Part shown: piece after piece, positions 31,879 to 44,426 of the stretch | How positions within the stretch are numbered: the stretch's first letter is position 1 | How the letters are laid out: every line of letters begins with the position of its first letter | Source of the DNA: Actinomortierella ambigua | Taxonomy: Eukaryota; Mortierellomycota; Mortierellomycetes; Mortierellales; Mortierellaceae | Assembly: GCA_016098155.1 (NCBI GenBank) | Contig: JAAAJB010000165.1 | Span: forward strand, 1-58,721 | Length of the DNA: 58,721 bases | Direction of reading: 5' to 3' | Position numbers and translations under genes: made by a program | The notes under the pieces: model-generated | What the model was told of the DNA's origin: nothing | What the model saw: the letters and a program-made list of their open reading frames with translations, nothing else | Database searches by the model: none

Positions 31879-34800
31879 TCAAAGACTTTTCGACCCGGTC
31901 ACTGGTGTAGCCATAAACTGGCGGAACAGGCTACCACCATGACGGGTCGGCCTCTTGATCGAAATCGGGTCCCAAAGACCCGTGCCTGGCTCTGCAATGG
32001 TGCTGCTGCCGGTGGTATGGTTGCTGTCATGACCACCCCCCATAAAAGTGGATGACCGTGCCTGGCTCTGGTGTTGCTCAAGCTCGCTCAGGTCCAGTAA
32101 ATGGCGCATGGTCGGTCGTCCGTGCGGACAGTTCCACGGCTGATCAATCTCGCCCATGTGCCGCACAATCTTCTTCATCTGCGACAGCTTGAGGACGTCG
32201 CCGATCATGACCGAGCGGCGGCAGGCTCGCGAGGCAAACAGGTTCCGGACCTTGGAAGGACGCACCATCGCTGGAGGACGGCGATGGGCGTGAGAGGATG
32301 AACAGGAGGTGGACGACGATGAAGACGACGACGCTGTACGATTCGTGCCGTTGGCATTGTCGTCTTCTTTCTCCCTCTCTCCCTCTTTCTTGTTGTTCGT
32401 AGGGAGAGGGGAATACTCCTGTTGCGACAACAAAAACACGAGCTCTTCAAAGTCAGACTGGTCAAAAAAGACCCGCTCGCTCACGGGCAGCGTCAGCAAC
32501 TTGAGACGATGCGAGACAGGCGCCTCGTCGTCATGCTCGAGATAAAACCCATTCCGGTTCAAAATCTCCATGTTGTCCAGGACCGTCAGTTCCTCTTGGG
32601 CCGTCAGGTACAGCGCCTTGGGCTTGAAGAGCCGCTGGGTCGACATGGCGGTCTTGGCCTGCAGCGTCTCAAAGTTGTACTTTTCGTCCGAGGCGTGTTG
32701 GTCAATCACAAAGATGTCCGACCGTGTTCTCCTCGTTGTCTTGACCTTTTTCGTTCCACACTCTGTCGCCGTCGCTGTCGCTGTCCCTTCGACGACATTA
32801 CCATCCTCGTCTTCGTCCCCATCTTCTTCCACGACCTCCTCGGTCGAGTCCAAACGAGCAATGATGAACGCCTTGTTGAACTGGCCCAAAATCTGCATCT
32901 GCGCAAAGTCCTTCTTGGTGATGATACGACTCAGCGACAGTCGCGCCTTGGTGTCGTCGGTGTTGGCAAAGCTGGCATCCGACAAAATCTGCCGAGCATC
33001 CTTCTTGGCCTTGGCCTTCGCCTTGGCCTGGGCTTGTTGTAGACGACGGCTCTTTCTAGAGGCCTCCACGCTGTCACTGTCACCTGCCGTATCTTCTTCC
33101 ATCCTAACGTTCGTCTCGGATCCACCATCGCCGTCTTCCATTCCTGCCTGCTGCTCTATGGAAGCGAGTCTCGCCTCCTCCTCCTTCTCCTCTTCCGCCG
33201 CATTCTTCAGCTTGGCGAGCCGTAGGCGACGCTGGCGCTGCGCTCGAGCTCGTGACTCTTGTTCCTCTTCCCACGCTTGCCTCCGCTCCTGGAGCCGCCG
33301 CATGCGGAGCCTCCGCTTCTGAAGCTGCTCCGCGGCATCAAAGGGGATCTCGATCCATTCCCGGTGCGACCCATCCTGATGCACCTCCGAGTCGAGCACC
33401 ACCACACGATGAACGCGACGGTCGCGGGGCGTCTTGGAGGCGAGCCCGATACCACCAACGTCGTCATCGTCCGAGTCTTCAGACTCGCTGGGTTCGACAC
33501 CGATGTCGGCAATGCCGTCCGCCCTGTCGTCGGCTCGTGTATCGAGTATGGTCGTATTCAAGGTCGTTGATGATGCTGGCTCCTTCTCATCGCCATCATC
33601 GTTGTCGTCGTTGGTGGGTATCCGCCTCCTACTGTCAAGGACCACAGCTGGGACTGTTGCACTTGTTTCTAATGCTGCTGTTGATGTTGTTGCTGTGAGG
33701 ATGGAGGTTTCCAATATCTCGGTGGATGGATCATTCGCCGGCTCTTCAACGTCTTCATCCTCACGAGGTCGCTTCACACTAACAGTCGACTTGTCTTTAG
33801 AAGAAACCGCCGCGAAATGCGTAAAGAGATCGGTTTGCTTTTGTTCACGCGTCTTGCTAGAGCTGGGGATAGATTCCAGGGTGATCTCTTGAATCACATA
33901 GTTCATTGCAGAGGATGATGAAGAGGAAGGCACCACTGGGTATTCAGCACTATCCTGATGAGCCGAAGAGTTCATGTGATCCTGTTCTTGTTGTTGTTCG
34001 TCAATAGCCCTTCGCCGCTCTGTTACTTTGATATCGGCCGTCCTTCCAACAATCGCCTCCACGATGGAAGACCGCCGGTCGTCGGATCCCCCTTCTCCTC
34101 CTCGAGAGGAGACAAGACTTGTGGGTCGCTTGCGCGCCAAAGTCTCGTCTTCGTCTTCGGAAGAGGCTTCTTCCTGCTCCTCGGACACACCGTTCACAGT
34201 GCGCTTGAATGCGCTCAAGTCAGGCTTCTTGATCATGGCCTCACGTACAGCAAATGTCGATCGACTGGGTTCAAACATTTCCGTCAGTTTTTCCTATTCA
34301 TGTGGAAAGTTAAGCAATTTGGAAATGAGATGACCTATACGTCTCGAAGAAACAAAAAAAAAATAGATACATGATCACACTCTAATCACGATTCCCTTAC
34401 CCGTAATTCCTCGACAACTACTCGTTCATCGTGCAGGAATATCGTCCGCTTGTCGGGACTGACATTAACGTCATAGGAATTGGTGGGCATCTCGAGATTG
34501 GCCACCAAGAATGGATATTGGTTGGTGTTGAAAGAATGGTAGACCTCGTTGATCACTCTTGCGATCTAGTCAAAAATAATAGGAATAATATTAAGAAAAG
34601 TAACCCAGAAGATGGTTAGTTCCATCGCTCCAATACACAAGGTGCAATACAACAACAACGGTTCCATTACCTTTGGAAGTATGCATGGGCGACCATTGAG
34701 GAAGAAGTATTGCCGATCAGAGGATGATCGTCCTTTGCCAAAATCCGGGCTGGAGATGTAGCCTTTGATGTAGATACCACGATTTTTCCTATGAAAATGG

Positions 34801-36011
34801 AATAGAATTTCCAAGCAAAGAATGAGTTTGCTGCAATCTTTCATTGAATTCCATGTGATACGCCGCCGCCGATGCACAATTTTAAAAAAAAATCATACTC
34901 TCCAGTATCTGGGTCCGTGCTTGGCTCTGCTAATGTGAGGTTCAACTCGACAATGTCCGTCACGCCTTTGGCTCCAAAGATATTGACAATATTTTGGCGA
35001 ATGTTGGCGTTGCCTGTGGTAGCGAGATGTGTAAGCGTTGACCTAAACACACACAAAATGAAACAAACAAAGCTATGAGTTCGAAAGGGAGCAAACAATA
35101 ATAGATCCAGGCAACAGCTCCGTTGGCATTCCATTTGTTGTTGTTGTTGTTTTTCTCTTCTACTCCCACTTCCTGTTTGCCACTCCCTCTCCCCCACTTA
35201 CTTCTTGTCGGTCAAAGAAGTGCATTTAATGCGGACATTAGTCGAGATGAGAGCATAGGCCTGGATCAGTCCCAGACACTTTGCAAACTCGCGCTTGGCG
35301 TTCTTGACAAACTCGGACCGACGCACTGGCATGCCCTCAAACAGATTCGTGAGCGACACGCAGGTCCCCTTGGGAAACGGCACAGGTGTCTTGGGCCCCG
35401 GGATTCCATCCGCCGTATAGTCGATCTTGACACCCATGGGGCTCTTGCCCGTCGAGGTCGTGACGCTCAGACGAGCAAGCGCACAGAGAGAGCTGAGAGC
35501 CTCGCCGCGGAAGCCAAACGACTCGACCGTGGCGAGGTCGCTAAAGTCGTTCAGTTTAGATGTGTAATGTTTCAGGGCTAGAGAGAGAGAGAGAGAAGAA
35601 GAGAAAAACTATTGTCAGTGTCGTACAACATCACCTCTCCAAACAAGATATGTGACTCTTATCTCCCTCAGCGCTACATACCGAGGGCTTCTAGGTTCTC
35701 GTCAGAGATGCCGGATCCATTGTCGCTCACCGATAGTGACTCGAGGCCTTGCTGCTTAAACTTGATTTCTATGGTTACCATGTATATATTTATAATATGT
35801 GTGTGAATAATACGATGTGTTTGCTTTTTCGAAACGCGTTGCCACCAAATTAATGCTACTCCTGAAGAGCCAATTTACCAACGAATGTGGCACCGGCATC
35901 GAGGCTGTTCTCCACGAGCTCCTTGACGGCAGTGGCTAGGTCCAGTACCACCTGGCCTGAGCAGATTCGATGGACCGATTCTCGGTCAATGGCATGAATT
36001 CTACCAGACAT
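31879..36011 (-). CDS. PMS1: MutL homologue PMS1 (PMS2-type), mismatch-repair endonuclease
   Basis: Partner of MLH1 in MutL-alpha, which nicks DNA during mismatch repair. Exons are 36011-35879, 35768-35682, 35577-35202, 35042-34899, 34788-34671, 34565-34401 and 34293-31879, giving 1,145 aa. GHKL ATPase motifs: [11 protein letters not shown] (E31, N35, D38), SDNGSGI and FGFRGEAL. A long acidic, Ser/Glu-rich, low-complexity linker (about 370-820) separates it from the C-terminal dimerisation and endonuclease domain. That domain has the nuclease motif [12 protein letters not shown] at 872-883, the ACR segment and CPHGRP from 1063. The protein is longer than usual (yeast and human homologues are about 870 aa) because of the linker and a tail of about 80 residues after CPHGRP. 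A CACGTG box lies 77 bp upstream of its ATG. The stop of the next gene is 114 bp from that ATG. Confidence 0.95.
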
Positions 36012-36087
36012 GAGCAGCGAAACAAGTGGCAATGAAATAAGAGTAGAAGGCTTTATAAAAGAGTGCGGAGGGGAAGGGGGGTTTAGT

Positions 36088-36093
36088 CACGTG
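36088..36093. promoter_or_regulatory. CACGTG box upstream of PMS1
   Basis: It sits 77 bp upstream of the PMS1 start in the only 114 bp available between genes, close to the spacing of the eL37 box. Function inferred from position. Confidence 0.35.
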
Positions 36094-36125
36094 TTCTATT
36101 TTGATAAGCGACTCGATTCTATGGA

Positions 36126-39100
36126 CTACGCTGGGGCTACACCACTGGCATCGGGTGCCGGGGACGGAGAGCTACTGACTGGCGTGGCAACAGCTGGAGA
36201 AGCGGCGGCTGTGGCGGCTGTATTAGCGGCAGCCATGACTTGAATCAGCGCGGGCAGGTACTGCTCGCAGAAGGACGAAAAGTAAAACTCGTGCTGGCTG
36301 TTGTGTTCACCCACAAAGTTGTGTGCCAGTTCGTGGGCCATCGTGAAGAACCAGTACACCAACGCATCGTCGACAGGGAAACTATCCAGACCTGCAGTAT
36401 CAGCACCAGCACTAGAACCAGCAGCCTTCTTGGCATTCTTATCCTTGTTCAGCTGGATGTCGTCATGGCTGAAGGCCACATAGTATCGCCAGTTGAAGAA
36501 CAGCGACCCACCTCGATTGAAGGCAATCGAACTTCCCTCTGGGTCGAAAAACACATGCATCGTCTTGGGCGACAGGTTGAAAACCTTGGCTAGGACCAGC
36601 AACAGCCGCACGAACCGGTTCAGCGACCCCAAGTTTTCCCGCGTCATGATCGAGTCGGCGTCGCACGACTTGTCCAGGTACAGCTCCAACTCCCCGGCAT
36701 GGCCCGCAAATACGAGCGAGTGACCCGGCTTGGCATCGCAGTACGTGTTTGACATTTTCTCCGTCACTACTGACACCGTTGGATCGCTCTTGATCTCCGT
36801 CTGGCCGTTCGAACGACACTTTTCGACCGCCTGCTGGAGACTGCTCTTGAGGTTGTTGTGATAGTTGGGCGAGAAGGCCTTGATCGAGTCCATCTGCCCC
36901 GCCCGCAGACCTTCCTGGCTAGGCTGTGGCTGTGTTGGTGTCGGTGCCGCTGGTGGCCCAGAGGTCGACGAATGGTTACCATCGGCCACTTGTCCGCTAG
37001 ATGAAGTCGTCGGAGGCGTGAGAGGTCGTCCTATGGCTTGCTGTCCCAAATTCCTGAGGCGGTTAAACCAGCCACCACCACCCCCTCCTCCTCCTCCTGA
37101 TGCCGCTGGCGTTGTGGCTATATTAGACTCGGCCTTGGGTGGTGGCGTGGGCAGGGGCGTGGGAATGCTGCCCGGGAACGAGCCTGGGACGGACGGCACG
37201 ACATCCGCCTTGCGTGGGTATCCGGAATCCAATAGCCGAGCCGCCACACGCTCGACATGGTCCTTGCTCTCCTTGCCCAGCTCCTGCGCCAGGTAGGCTG
37301 GGTCGCAATCCGGGAACATCTCCTTGAGCTGACTCAAAAACTTGGCCGTCTGCTGAGGGCCAAGCTTTCCCACCGCTGCTGCCGCCTCCTCGGCCGCTCG
37401 AGTGCGAGACTCTTGCGTAGCTGCAGCCTCGGCTTTGACCATCGCCTCGATACGTGCTGCCTCGGCCTTCTTTGCATTCAGAATACGGTCGACAGGCAAA
37501 CCCTTGCGCTTCAGACTCAACAGACTCGATGACAGCAAGTTCGCCCACCAAAAGTTGTCCTGCAACGTTCGTCGGCGAAGCACCACCTTCGTCAGTGCGT
37601 CCGCGATATCAAAGTAGTCGAGCTCGCCTCGGCCCGTCACCAGCAACAGAGGCTCATTCGTCTGTGTCTGAACCACACAGGCTGTAGTCGGGTCCGCCTT
37701 GACTTGCTTGGTCGGCAAAAACTCGCGCAGGAGCTGAATCTCTGGGATCTGTCGGACCTTGAGCTTCTTTGTAAACCACTCGAGACTGACTGCATTTCCA
37801 CCCTGCCGGCTGTTGTGGCCAAGATCCGTCAGTAACAGCGGGGCTCGCTCCCGGATCAGCTCCTGGAGACCCTCTGAGCGGTTGGTGGCCGTGATGTTGC
37901 CCTTGGGCTGATACCGTTCTCGCACCTGTGTAGAGATCCATGTCGAGCCCAGAGCCTCATAAAACGTCTCTAGATGCGCCTCCATCGGTGCACCGAGCGG
38001 CTGGAAGAGGCGCTGCGGGACTGGATCGTCAATGAGGTAAATATCCCTAGCCACTGCTAGCTTGCAATGGATCACCACCTGACCGTATTCACTGTCATCG
38101 CTTGCCGCTGAGTCGCCGTTGCCGCTGTCTGTTGATCCATCCGCAGATGTGCCATCCTCATCATGGATACGCCTCTCGCCTAGCAAGAAGGGCGATCGCT
38201 TCATCTCCTCTAGTAGCTGTTTGTTCTGCTTGATCACATGGAAATGCGAGGCAATCTGTCTCAAGACAGCCTTGTACTTCTCCACGCCTCCGTTCCGATT
38301 CAAAAACTCACTCGGCGACCGAACAACGAGTTGTGCGAGCTCCACTGGCGAAGGCTCATCCTTGACTCCGCACGCTTTGAGGAACAGATTGGCGGTAGGT
38401 CCGAAATCGACCAGTGTCAGCAGGTCTGGATGGAATCCCGAGTTCTTCTTATCAAAGTAGCAGCTGCGAGGATCAACCCATTTTTGTTTGGACGAGGAAG
38501 CATCCTGGTGCTTAATATCCTTCTCCTTGTCTTTGTCCTGTGTGTTGTCAGCACCTTTGGTGACCGCCACATCCAGAATCGGAATGAACTCCAATGTCCT
38601 TAGCGCGCTCCAGTAGTGACCTGAAAATTCTCCTTGCACTTTGGATAAGTATTCAAACTCAAGCCGCGCCTCAGCTTTAGTGGCTGGAGGGTTCTTGGTC
38701 AGTCGGTCCATCAGCAATGCCGCAGGTGGCCCTTCACTATTGAAATAATATATAGAAAGAGGAGTTAGTAGCGAGAAAAGTAGTGATACGACGAATTTTT
38801 TTTTCGCCTTCACGCCAAAAGAAATGAAAAGAAGGCCGGTTTTGCTGTCAAAGAATTCGTCATACCGAACACCAAACATTGGAGCATGCTGCCGAAGATC
38901 TTCCCGCAGCACAGCAAAGCCCATAACGCTACAGGCAGGATTCGAGTAGCAGCCTTCAGGAATCTTAAGTACATCGGGGTTGGTCGTTGGTAAAAACGGG
39001 ATGGTGATCGAGGATGGGCGATAGGCTGCCGCATAATGGGTCTTGAAGTGTTCAAGCAAATAGTTAAGCGCCTTCGCTCTAATCGCCTTGTCCGGGCTCT

Positions 39101-42100
39101 CGGCAGTCAGCCTTAGCAGTGTATCCAGCGGAGGATGTTCCATTAACCCAAGCTTCAACAGGATGACTCCTTCGTCAGAGGAGGCTCGCCACCGCCCCTT
39201 CCACTCAATTACTGGAAGTCCGAGCTCTGTGAGAACCTCTGTGGGTACGTAAAGTTGGCTGGCTGGGTATCGTTTCGTCGGCACAGGAGGTGGCGACGGT
39301 GCGGATGGCGTTGATTCCTGTGGGGTCGAGGTTGCTGGCGTCCCAATGGTGGCTGAGCTGGGTGAAGGACTGAGATCCTTGTTCTGACGAGGGAAAATGG
39401 GTGTTGCTCTTAGGCGGCGAATTTCCTCTGCAGACAATGTGTCACGAACAGAGGCGAGATACTTGACCAGCTGCATGTGATCCCAGCTTCCGGCATTGAC
39501 AAGGCGATCAAATACCATTTGCAGTTCCACACTCTTACGGACGCCCATGGCCAAAAGCATCTTTTCTGATGGCTGTTTGGTAAAGATCATCACTGGTAGA
39601 TCGGGAAACAAGGTCACCGACTTGAAGTACGCTTCGCCAGGAACCTTCATGCCGTTCTTGGTGGGGATGCACTTGCGCTGCGATAAAAGAGCAACCGTCG
39701 CACGCTGTGAAGGCTCTGCCAAAGTGCCCCATCCGCGTGAGATAATGTTGAGGACTGTCTCTGCAAATGTCGGGGACACTTCAAAATCGGGATTGAGCAC
39801 AATAAACTTTGTCCACTCTAGCAGCGCAAGCTCCTGCCACCAACTTGAAGCGATAAGAACCAACGTTGGAAAAAAAGTTAGTAGTCAAAAAAAAAAAAAA
39901 AAAAAAAAAAAAGAAGATCAAGTCATGCGTCAAGGACAGGTAGAGCAACTTACTGCGCAATGCGAACCAAATCTGGCTGTGTAAAGTGCTTGGTGATGGC
40001 ATATGGCATCGTTTCGGGCGGTGACTTCATTTCGGCTGGAATGACCTTTGGGTTGAGGAACCACTTCATGTTTGCCAACGGCTTGACAACATCATCTGCG
40101 CAGACAACCGCCAGCTCGAAGAAAGATTCTGTTTGTTCCCGTGTGAGCTGAGCTTTGGTCCTGTAGTCAATCCACCATCGCAACATGGCCACCATCTGAG
40201 TCTCTGATAACGTGCGCGCTTCGAGTTCAGACAGTACGTCGGCAAATGAGATCTGCTTGACATGACCTTCCGACTCTAACTTTTCGATGAACTTTTTGTT
40301 GCCGTTGTAGATTTGAGTTGGGATGGTGGGGAGTGTCGTCATGAAAGTTGCCATAGCGGGGTCTGGTATCCTGACTTTGTCGAGCTCCATGACACCATGC
40401 GTGGACAGGATTGAGATGGATGATCTCGACATGCGGAAGAAATAAGCCTCGATATATCGTCCGACCAACGAACTTGGTGTACTTGGGTGAACTTGGAATG
40501 CCTGGAGTGCATGTAATGCGCGCTTCTCGAACCAGTCTCGTGCTATTGACGTCGCTTCATCTAGGCTCTGACCATCTTTGAGATGGGGCAAGACCATCTC
40601 ACGGTACAAACTACCAATCTGCGCCAACTCATCTACATGAAGATCATTGTGATAGGAAATTGTTAGGCTTCTGCGGTTATTAGAATATATATCTTTAAAG
40701 GACTTGGATCGGGAATAAGAGACGCCAGCTTACCTTCATAGAGCACTCTGGAAAGCAACGCCGCCATGGAGAGGAGTTCGTGATTCCAGACTTGAAGACA
40801 TTTGTCCACAAAGTCAATGCTCTCACGTTCGACGGTGGGTATGAAGCGGCCGGCAACATGTGAGGTGAATCCGGTCGTTTGGTGTGTCGGGAATCCAATG
40901 AAGATACGGCCTTGGTCTGGGAAGGGAATGAGGTCTTTGAAGATGGATTTGCTTTCTGATGAAGCCTCCTTTTCGTCGTGACCGAGGTACAGGATTTGGA
41001 TAAGTGTCTTGCTTGGTGGATACTTTTTGGTTGTGCGCTCCATCTCGGCTGCAAACTGCTTGGTCACTTTGACATCAAGGTGTCCTGAGGCCGTCCGCAG
41101 GAAAATAGACGCTGTTTTTGTTGAGACTTCGCCGCGCCACGAGACCTCCATCCTGGAGGCATCCAGCTGAACCTTGCGGATCTCGACAGACTTCATTGTG
41201 AAGGTGGACTTTGGAGAGGTGGTGAACATGGACTTTGGCAGGGCCAGTGGCTCTGGGTCCGTCATCTTCTTGGCAATGTGAAGCAAGCGGTGATGGTTCA
41301 GATAGACGGAGATCTCGCGAAGGTTGCCAGTAAAGCCGATCGAGCGAGCCAAGAATGCACCAAACTCATCCATGTTGACCATGTCCATGGGCTCGCGTAG
41401 ATCCAGTAGAAACTGAGTCCACTCATCAGTGTTATTCGTTTCATCCTTGGGGACCGCTGCTCGTTTGGCATACAGTTGGTCGTTCCTCCAGTAGAAGGCC
41501 ATGCATTCTCCGCCGGACATGACGAAGGGCTCTTCGCAAATCGAGAAGAGTGAGTAGAAGCCGACACCAAAGGCGCCAATCTTTGATTCGTCAGGGTTTC
41601 CTTCCGCAATTTTCTTCAGCCGGTTCCAGTCCTCGGGTCTGAAGTGGAATCCATTGTTTTTGAAGGTGACACGAGTGATCTTGGCAGTGAGGTTTGGGGC
41701 TGTTTCCTGAGGGTTGGGGGAGGCAGTCTCGAAGACGATCTGGACACTTTTCGCAGCAGCATCATCTAGGTAACGGGTAGTAGCAGAGTAAAAAGTAAAC
41801 ATGTCAGTGTCTGGGTCCTCCATCCTCTGCGTAGTAACCCCTTGCTTGGCATCATCATCTATTCCATAGACAGGCCTCCCCCCCCCCTACTGATCGGGTG
41901 ATCACATGGCCACGCAAGCAAGCCAAGAGAGAACCTACCAGAATTCTGCATCAGCTCTCGATAGACAACGAATTCCGCCGAGTATCTATCGACGCAGGAA
42001 AGGAAAGGGAAAATAAGGCAGCATAAAGCATGGTGCACACGCAAGCAACACTGTAAGTGGACATTGCACAATGGATGACAAAGCAATCCTGCCTTTCTCT

Positions 42101-42471
42101 CTCCCTCCTCTAGAAGATTCTGTTTAACAACTCTCCCTCCCTCCCTCCCTCTCTCTCTCTCTCTCTGTCTCTTGAAGCGACTTTGTTCTTCCCAGCATTT
42201 ACCTGGCAAGAATCTTGTCGATGAGATGTCTTTGGTTGACTATTATGGCAGAGGAGAAAACAAAAGGCTCAGGACGGTTAGTTTTCTCTCTATCCATCGG
42301 ACAAGGCGAATGCTCTCCTGTACTCTGTTGCCACCATTATTTTTGTGGATGCCTCTCTCCTTCTCCTCCCTCCTATCACTTGTTGTTGCATATACCTTCG
42401 ACACGCTCTTCGGCACCGGTGGTCGAAAGCACCTGGGAGCGCAAAGCATCCAGGCCAGCTCGTGCAGCCAT
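36126..42471 (-). CDS. Large GHKL-ATPase protein (sacsin-like, DUF3684-type) with CUE-like and HExxH segments
   Basis: Family of unknown function; I assign DUF3684 from memory of the pattern. Exons are 42471-42396, 42239-42203, 41985-41939, 41765-40734, 40632-39954, 39843-38866 and 38736-36126, giving 1,819 aa. The Bergerat ATPase N-box is RELMQNSDDA (E48, N52, D55). KNNG at 89-92 stands where Asp-x-Gly is expected. The ATP-lid glycines are in KIGAFGVGFYS (115-125). The middle thousand residues have no motif I know. Residues about 1330-1390 look like an Ala/Glu-rich helix. Residues 1416-1457 (QLKEMFPDCDPAYL...) resemble a CUE ubiquitin-binding domain. A Pro/Gly-rich linker leads to a C-terminal domain with IAFNRGGSLFFNWRYY and HELAHNFVGEH at 1751-1761. 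Exons 2 and 3 are only 37 and 47 bases. Intron 5 ends in AAG rather than the usual pyrimidine-AG. Confidence 0.88.
39887..39912. repeat. A26 homopolymer in an intron
   Basis: Uninterrupted run of 26 A, read as T on the coding strand. It lies in the intron between exons 5 and 6 of the DUF3684-type gene and may serve as the pyrimidine tract before the AAG acceptor. Confidence 0.9.
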
Positions 42472-44426
42472 TATAGGGTATTGTGAATGTAATGGGATGT
42501 GTTATGGAAAGGGAAAAGATGGAGAGACACCACTGGTGGGTTCAGGGGAAATAACCCTCCAAGGGACCAGCGTGACTGCGAAAGACCATCCACTGACCAA
42601 ACGCACTGACCCGGCGTGGGCGGTGTCGCTACATCTTCGTATGTAGACACAACTTGTAGGCCATGGTTCTGGTAGCCCTGGATTCTGAGGAGAAATCAGA
42701 GGCGCAAAGGATAGTGGGTACTTCCGCGTTCAGTGTGTTCAACACGCATTGACCACAGTCTACCAGTCTACAGTCCGTGTTCAAATGAAGTTTGTGCACT
42801 CATCAACAGTGTCTCCACAGTCAAGCGATGAAGTCCTTATACACTACCCCTATCTAACTTTTTTTTTTGGAATGAGGTCTTGGTCTGGATAGCAACATGG
42901 GTTGTTGCACGCACTGTACAGTGTTCGCAGTTCCTGGTGACACGAAATCATTCGAATTCTGTCCCGAGGATGCCCCAACTCATCGCGAAACTCTTGCAGG
43001 GGAGGGGGAGGTGGGGGAGCTATTTAACCGCATTTGCAAGACGGACACAAAGCCGAAATATGAGAAGAACCAGTAGATGAAAAAGGCTTGCTTACACCAC
43101 CAGGTTGTCGTTCCCTCCACGCGCGTCGGCAAAAAGAAAGAAAAAGAAAGAAAGAGTGGTTGCCTTTGTGCAGCTGGACATGCATTTCATTTGGGATGAC
43201 GAGAGATACCTACGAGAAGGCAGGAGAGGCAGCAAGGGTTCAAACCTGTGGCAAACAAGCGAACAGACAAGAGGAGAGAAGAAACGGGGGGTGGGAGACG
43301 CCCACACACACAGAGAGAGAGAGAAACAAATATACAGACAAGCTGGGGGTGACATTGTACCCTCTTCTTCTTCCGCGCGACAAACCCGTGCTGGAACTCT
43401 TTGGCTCTCCGTGGTCCTTCATTGTCATTGTGCCCACCTGCCTGTAGCCCCAAGGGGAAAACGGGAAGAGAATCATATGTACATCCAAGACAAAAAAAAC
43501 GATGTATGGAGAGTGCGTGCGGTGCGTGCGTGTGTGCAACATGCAGCACCCCCTTATTTGCTCCATCTTGTCCCTTTGGCCAATTGATTCTGCCAACCTC
43601 CTCCAAACAAGGAAGGGCCATGACAAGCTCTTCTCTGACTTGACTCCCGTCGCTTCTGTGGAGCCAAGCAAGTCGGTGAGATCCGCAGGTGAAGACAAAA
43701 GTTTATGGGAGCGCTCGGTTTCATTAGATGTCGTTCCATCGCCCTCTTTGAACCCTCATGTTTCTTCATACTCGACCAGGCGTCAAGTCGAACATTGGAT
43801 GTGTTGTCGGAATAGTACCCAGGAGTATCCGATTTGATTGAAAGAAAGGATAGTGAAGGACACCAAGGAGAGAAAAGGGCGATCCAAGCACACATACAGC
43901 CCAGGAAAAGGGGGAAGGGCTACTCATTTCCAGCTTGCCACGCCCCGGCCTGCGAACCAGCCGGCTGTGAAAAAAAAAATAACAAAGAGGTTCTCTGTCT
44001 TAAGAGTCGCTCTCCTTCTTTTTTTTCTCTCTCTCTATCTAATTGCTATTCTCCCAGAACTTGTCTATTGGAATACCTTCCTCCCAACGATATAACGAGC
44101 GAGCAAAAAGGTGTGAACGGAAAGTAGCCCCCCGTTCCTTTACCTCCCTTTACCTTTTTTTTTTCCTTCTTCCTTCCTTTCCTCCCTCTTATTCTTCTCA
44201 TCCCACTTTTATTCATTGCATCCTCCCCCCTCATTGCATCATTCCATTCATCCACCTACCTCATTCACGCCTCTCTCCATAGGTGGCAAGCAACAAAGAA
44301 CAAAAGATCAGCTGGGATTTCCCCTACCCCGCCGACCAACCTTATTCGTCCAAAGTAGACGCGTCTTTGTGTTTCGCATCACTGAGCTCTAGCCCACCCA
44401 CACATCAGCCATTATCAGCGCCAAGG
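42472..44426. other. Divergent promoter region of the DUF3684-type and ankyrin genes
   Basis: 1.95 kb. No convincing gene; open frames overlap on several strands and none resembles a family. The right end (44200-44282) is a long pyrimidine-rich tract ending in TAG, a likely acceptor of a 5' UTR intron of the ankyrin gene. The sequence 44283-44426 stays open in frame with it. Confidence 0.6.

Noticed and set aside
43088..43895. Several overlapping frames of 110-160 codons
   Set aside because: They overlap on both strands, share no family features, and lie in the divergent promoter region.
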